Source of the DNA: Branchipolynoe longqiensis
Taxonomy: Eukaryota > Annelida > Polychaeta > Phyllodocida > Polynoidae
Reading direction: 5' to 3'
Assembly (NCBI GenBank): GCA_030323885.1
Contig: CM059197.1
Coordinates: 30,828,709-30,892,708, forward strand
DNA length: 64,000 bases
This document shows positions 62,901 through 64,000 of this stretch, piece after piece. The notes beneath the pieces are model-generated. The model was not told the DNA's origin. It saw nothing but the letters and a program-made list of their open reading frames with translations, and ran no database searches. How positions within the stretch are numbered: the first letter of the stretch is position 1; each line of letters opens with the position of its first letter. The translations under genes were made by a program, and so were the position numbers.

Positions 62901-64000
62901 ATGTTCCTTTCTTTATTCCATGCAGGACAATCTTTTGATGCGGACATGTAGGTTGATTAGACATACAGTGAATATATATACATACATACATACATATGCA
63001 CTATATGTATATAATTTTAATAATACAGTATAACCCCGTTAAACCAAACTTGAAGGGACCCTAGACATTTGTTTGGATTAACCGATCATTGGTTTAACCA
63101 AGCTTTGACGTCGACTTTGACTTGTCTTTGGCAACAACTTTGGTGCATTATGAATGTAATATACAATGTGTGTGGACACTATGATTATTGTTTTGTATGC
63201 ATATACAGTTTAACCCCATTAAACCAAGGTCGGTTAAATCAAACAATCGGTTAATCAAAACTTGTTTTCAGCGACCCGTCAAAATACTACCATTTATCAT
63301 ATAGAAAGTCTCAGATGACCTTAAAACCACATGAAAGTTTGGTTTAACTGTACCGGAAGTGTCCTGGGGCCGACAATTTTGTTTGGATTAACCGATACTT
63401 TGGATAAACCGACTTTGGTTTAACCAACTTTTTTATATGATAAATGGTAGTATTTTGCCAGGCCACTGAAAAAAGTTTTGATTAACCGATCGTTTGGTTT
63501 AACCGAGCTTGGTTTAACGGGGTTGTACTGTATATGGATAGTGATAAGCCCGTTCTCGCGTGGCATTCGCGTCGTGCTGGTTCAGGCGGGAGAGGCTATC
63601 ACACACCGTATTGCTACTGCTCTTTATGTAAACCGAATAGATGCACACATTATATATACATTTGTGATTGATTGCAGACACTGTAACTGCTGAACTGAAT
63701 TTAAACCAGAAGCCTGAACCGATTTGAGTAGATCCTGTACTGTTATCCCACTAACTCAAATTACCATGATACTGAGCTAACCAGTCCTTGCCCTATGCTA
63801 GTAATGCCAAGCGCCAGGCTAGGTAGCGACAAGTATCAATTTTGTAGGTCATTGACTTGTGACTCAGCCAGGATTCGAACTTCCTGATCTGAGAACTGCC
63901 GCAATGTTCATCACTTCACAGGTCTGGCAGCCGGTACAGTGGGGGTGCTCTCCTATGACATTGAGGACACAGACTTCAAGGTCGTCATCATGTGGAGCGT
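56888..64000 (+). CDS. Actinoporin-like pore-forming protein gene 2, first five exons (cut by window end)
   Basis: Exons at 56,888-56,910, 58,364-58,514, 60,173-60,296, 62,032-62,166 and 63,922 to the window edge join in frame (about 170 codons seen). Residues 1-17 form a signal peptide (ending CASLHA). Residues 18-58 are a basic, polar spacer with KFPRNLRREQ, possibly removed by a furin-like protease. The core follows from residue 59 (LFPPKWFPGD), with LSYDIEDT and MWSV at the end. Boundaries and phases equal those of gene 1, so it is a tandem paralogue. Whether it also has the Cys-rich tail cannot be seen. As in gene 1, secretion and pore formation are inferred from homology. Confidence 0.78.
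57263..57568 (+). mobile_element. SINE family A
   Basis: Head CGGACGCGATGGCCGAATCG, B-box AGGAGTTCGAATCCAGG, tail GATCTTAGATGTTGCCAGGA and CCAACAACCAACC. Confidence 0.88.
57635..57865 (-). mobile_element. SINE family A, tail missing
   Basis: Starts in the body (GGCAACTTTATAGTGCTGCC) and ends at the head CTCATTCGGCCATCCCGTCT. Confidence 0.82.
57989..58297 (+). mobile_element. SINE family A
   Basis: Head CAGAGGCGGTGGCAGAATGG, B-box CGTGAGTTCTAATCCAG, tail GAGCTTAGATGTTGCCAGGG. It ends about 65 bp before exon 2. Confidence 0.85.
58364..58514 (+). CDS. Gene 2 exon 2: signal end and basic spacer
   Basis: Acceptor TTGCACGCTGCAG, donor GTAAGT, 151 nt. One base completes the split Trp codon. After LVVCASLHA come about 41 residues rich in Arg, Asp and Pro (RTDDPGRRHGD, NLRREQDYP, VRPQTAQPTID) with no Cys. 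The much shorter gene 1 counterpart stops right after the signal peptide. An in-frame ATG at 58,336 upstream of the acceptor gives a weaker alternative start. Confidence 0.75.
58625..59055. mobile_element. Repeat M8, reverse copy
   Basis: AAATAGACATAGTGGTGCTG and TATAGCCTGCCTACACAACC match 45,050-45,600 in reverse. Confidence 0.7.
59325..59662. mobile_element. M1 copy
   Basis: AAGCTGCATAGACCAATGAA to ACTCAAAACTATCCGACTAT. Confidence 0.72.
59862..60063. mobile_element. TIR element M6 (AAGCTAAGATTCCATATATG)
   Basis: AAGCTAAGATTCCATATATG and its inverse CGTATATGGAATCTTAGCTT bound a 200-bp element rich in GCATTCGCATTCG and GCGAATGCG words. It ends about 110 bp before exon 3. Confidence 0.82.
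60173..60296 (+). CDS. Gene 2 exon 3: N-terminal core
   Basis: Acceptor GATGCACCGTTGCAG, donor GTGAGC, 124 nt, identical in length to gene 1 exon 3. LFPPKWFPGDVLHK and ALDEVMKAG are conserved; it ends CAIG, with a Cys that gene 1 lacks. M6 elements lie on both sides. Confidence 0.85.
60404..60947. mobile_element. M6 copy with an E1 repeat inserted
   Basis: AAGCTAAGATTGCATATATG (60,404) and CATATATGGAATCTTAGCTT (to 60,947) bound it. 60,602-60,845 is an E1 copy (AACACTAACCTAGAACCC to AAATACAGCC and an A-rich run). Confidence 0.75.
61383..61565. mobile_element. M1 left part, cut by an M9 element
   Basis: GTTGCATAGTTCGATGAAAC to GGTATCAGAGTTTTTG, then the M9 element starts. Confidence 0.7.
61567..61982. 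mobile_element. TIR element M9
   Basis: AGATAAAAGATTCACCCGTA and GTACCGGGTGAATCTTTTATCT are inverted ends, with TA on each side. Reverse orientation relative to 5,167-5,576, about 415 bp. Confidence 0.82.
62032..62166 (+). CDS. Gene 2 exon 4: first beta-sheet region
   Basis: Acceptor CATGGCTGTGTAG; 135 nt. It encodes GIANVGRSSRL, NPSWWLYSGQ and NHTSMTLFVKQP. The aromatic run SWWLYSG resembles the actinoporin segment with a Tyr and Ser-Gly near the lipid pocket more than gene 1 does. The donor is GTTGGT, a weak site lying in the tail of a reverse SINE A. Confidence 0.82.
62167..62475 (-). mobile_element. SINE family A starting at the exon 4 boundary
   Basis: GTTGGTTGATTGTTGGAGTC (the tail) begins at the exact exon edge. 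Head reverse GTTTGACTCGACCAGGGTTC, then CCCACGATCTACCAAA; the A-box end is missing. Confidence 0.85.
62484..62775 (-). mobile_element. SINE family A
   Basis: ATTATCAGGACGGGCACCGG to head end CGATTCGGCAACTGCATCCA. Confidence 0.82.
63026..63535. mobile_element. M7 elements, one left end and one complete short copy
   Basis: 63,026-63,200 is an M7 left part (TACAGTATAACCCCGTTAAA). 63,204-63,535 is a short palindromic copy ending GGGGTTGTACTGTATA. Multiple TTAACCGATCGTTTGG / CAATCGGTTAATC words. Confidence 0.75.
63740..63895 (-). mobile_element. SINE family A fragment
   Basis: Contains CAACCAGTCCTTGCCCTA-like CTAACCAGTCCTTGCCCTAT, GCGACAAGTATCAATTTTGT and GGATTCGAACTTCCTGATCT. Confidence 0.72.
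63922..64000 (+). CDS. Gene 2 exon 5 (partial): start of the SVPFD exon
   Basis: Acceptor TCATCACTTCACAG, then GLAAGTVGVLSYDIEDTD and VVIMWSV up to the window edge. G-x-V-x-V-L-S-Y immediately before the S-V-P motif is typical of actinoporin-like proteins. Confidence 0.85.

Overview
The window is eukaryotic nuclear DNA, most likely from a mollusc. I infer this from spliced genes with small exons and kilobase introns, very dense SINE and terminal-inverted-repeat (TIR) elements, a SINE carrying the tail seen across molluscan genomes (CTGTCTGTGGGAAAGTGCAT), and two secreted actinoporin-like pore-forming protein genes, a family well known from gastropods and some bivalves. A gastropod is a reasonable guess, but the class cannot be fixed from sequence alone. 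All domain names come from reading the translation; no database search was possible.

Layout. 1-11.6 kb: repeats only (a ~205-bp satellite, a 29-bp GC-rich minisatellite, TIR elements, SINEs, and a long 11-mer array invaded by a LINE tail). 11.6-15.8 kb: the 3' end of an LHFPL-type tetraspan membrane protein gene on the plus strand, with a possible further exon. 15.8-29.4 kb: repeats, including a 5'-truncated LINE with an 11-bp target duplication and a 1.4-kb TG-rich array with a higher-order repeat. 29.4-50.8 kb: a complete 8-exon actinoporin-like gene (264 codons), with introns full of minisatellites and nested transposons, among them a Harbinger element inside a satellite-core TIR element. 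50.8-56.9 kb: an intergenic stretch holding a GC-rich head-to-tail dimer of an unidentified element. 56.9-64 kb: the first five exons of a second actinoporin-like gene, cut by the window edge.

The two actinoporin-like genes lie head to tail, share every exon boundary phase I could compare, and look like a tandem duplication. Gene 1 has a Cys-free core followed by a tail with eight cysteines in 49 residues. Gene 2 has a basic spacer between the signal peptide and the core that gene 1 lacks. Proteins of this family are secreted, bind phosphocholine lipids and form pores; the function here is inferred from homology only.

The most unusual items are: the cysteine-rich extension of gene 1; the tandem amplification of half of its exon 5 together with its splice donor; the arrays ending at or close to its splice acceptors; and the GC-rich dimer at 53,412-55,634, whose monomer junction makes a two-step hairpin.
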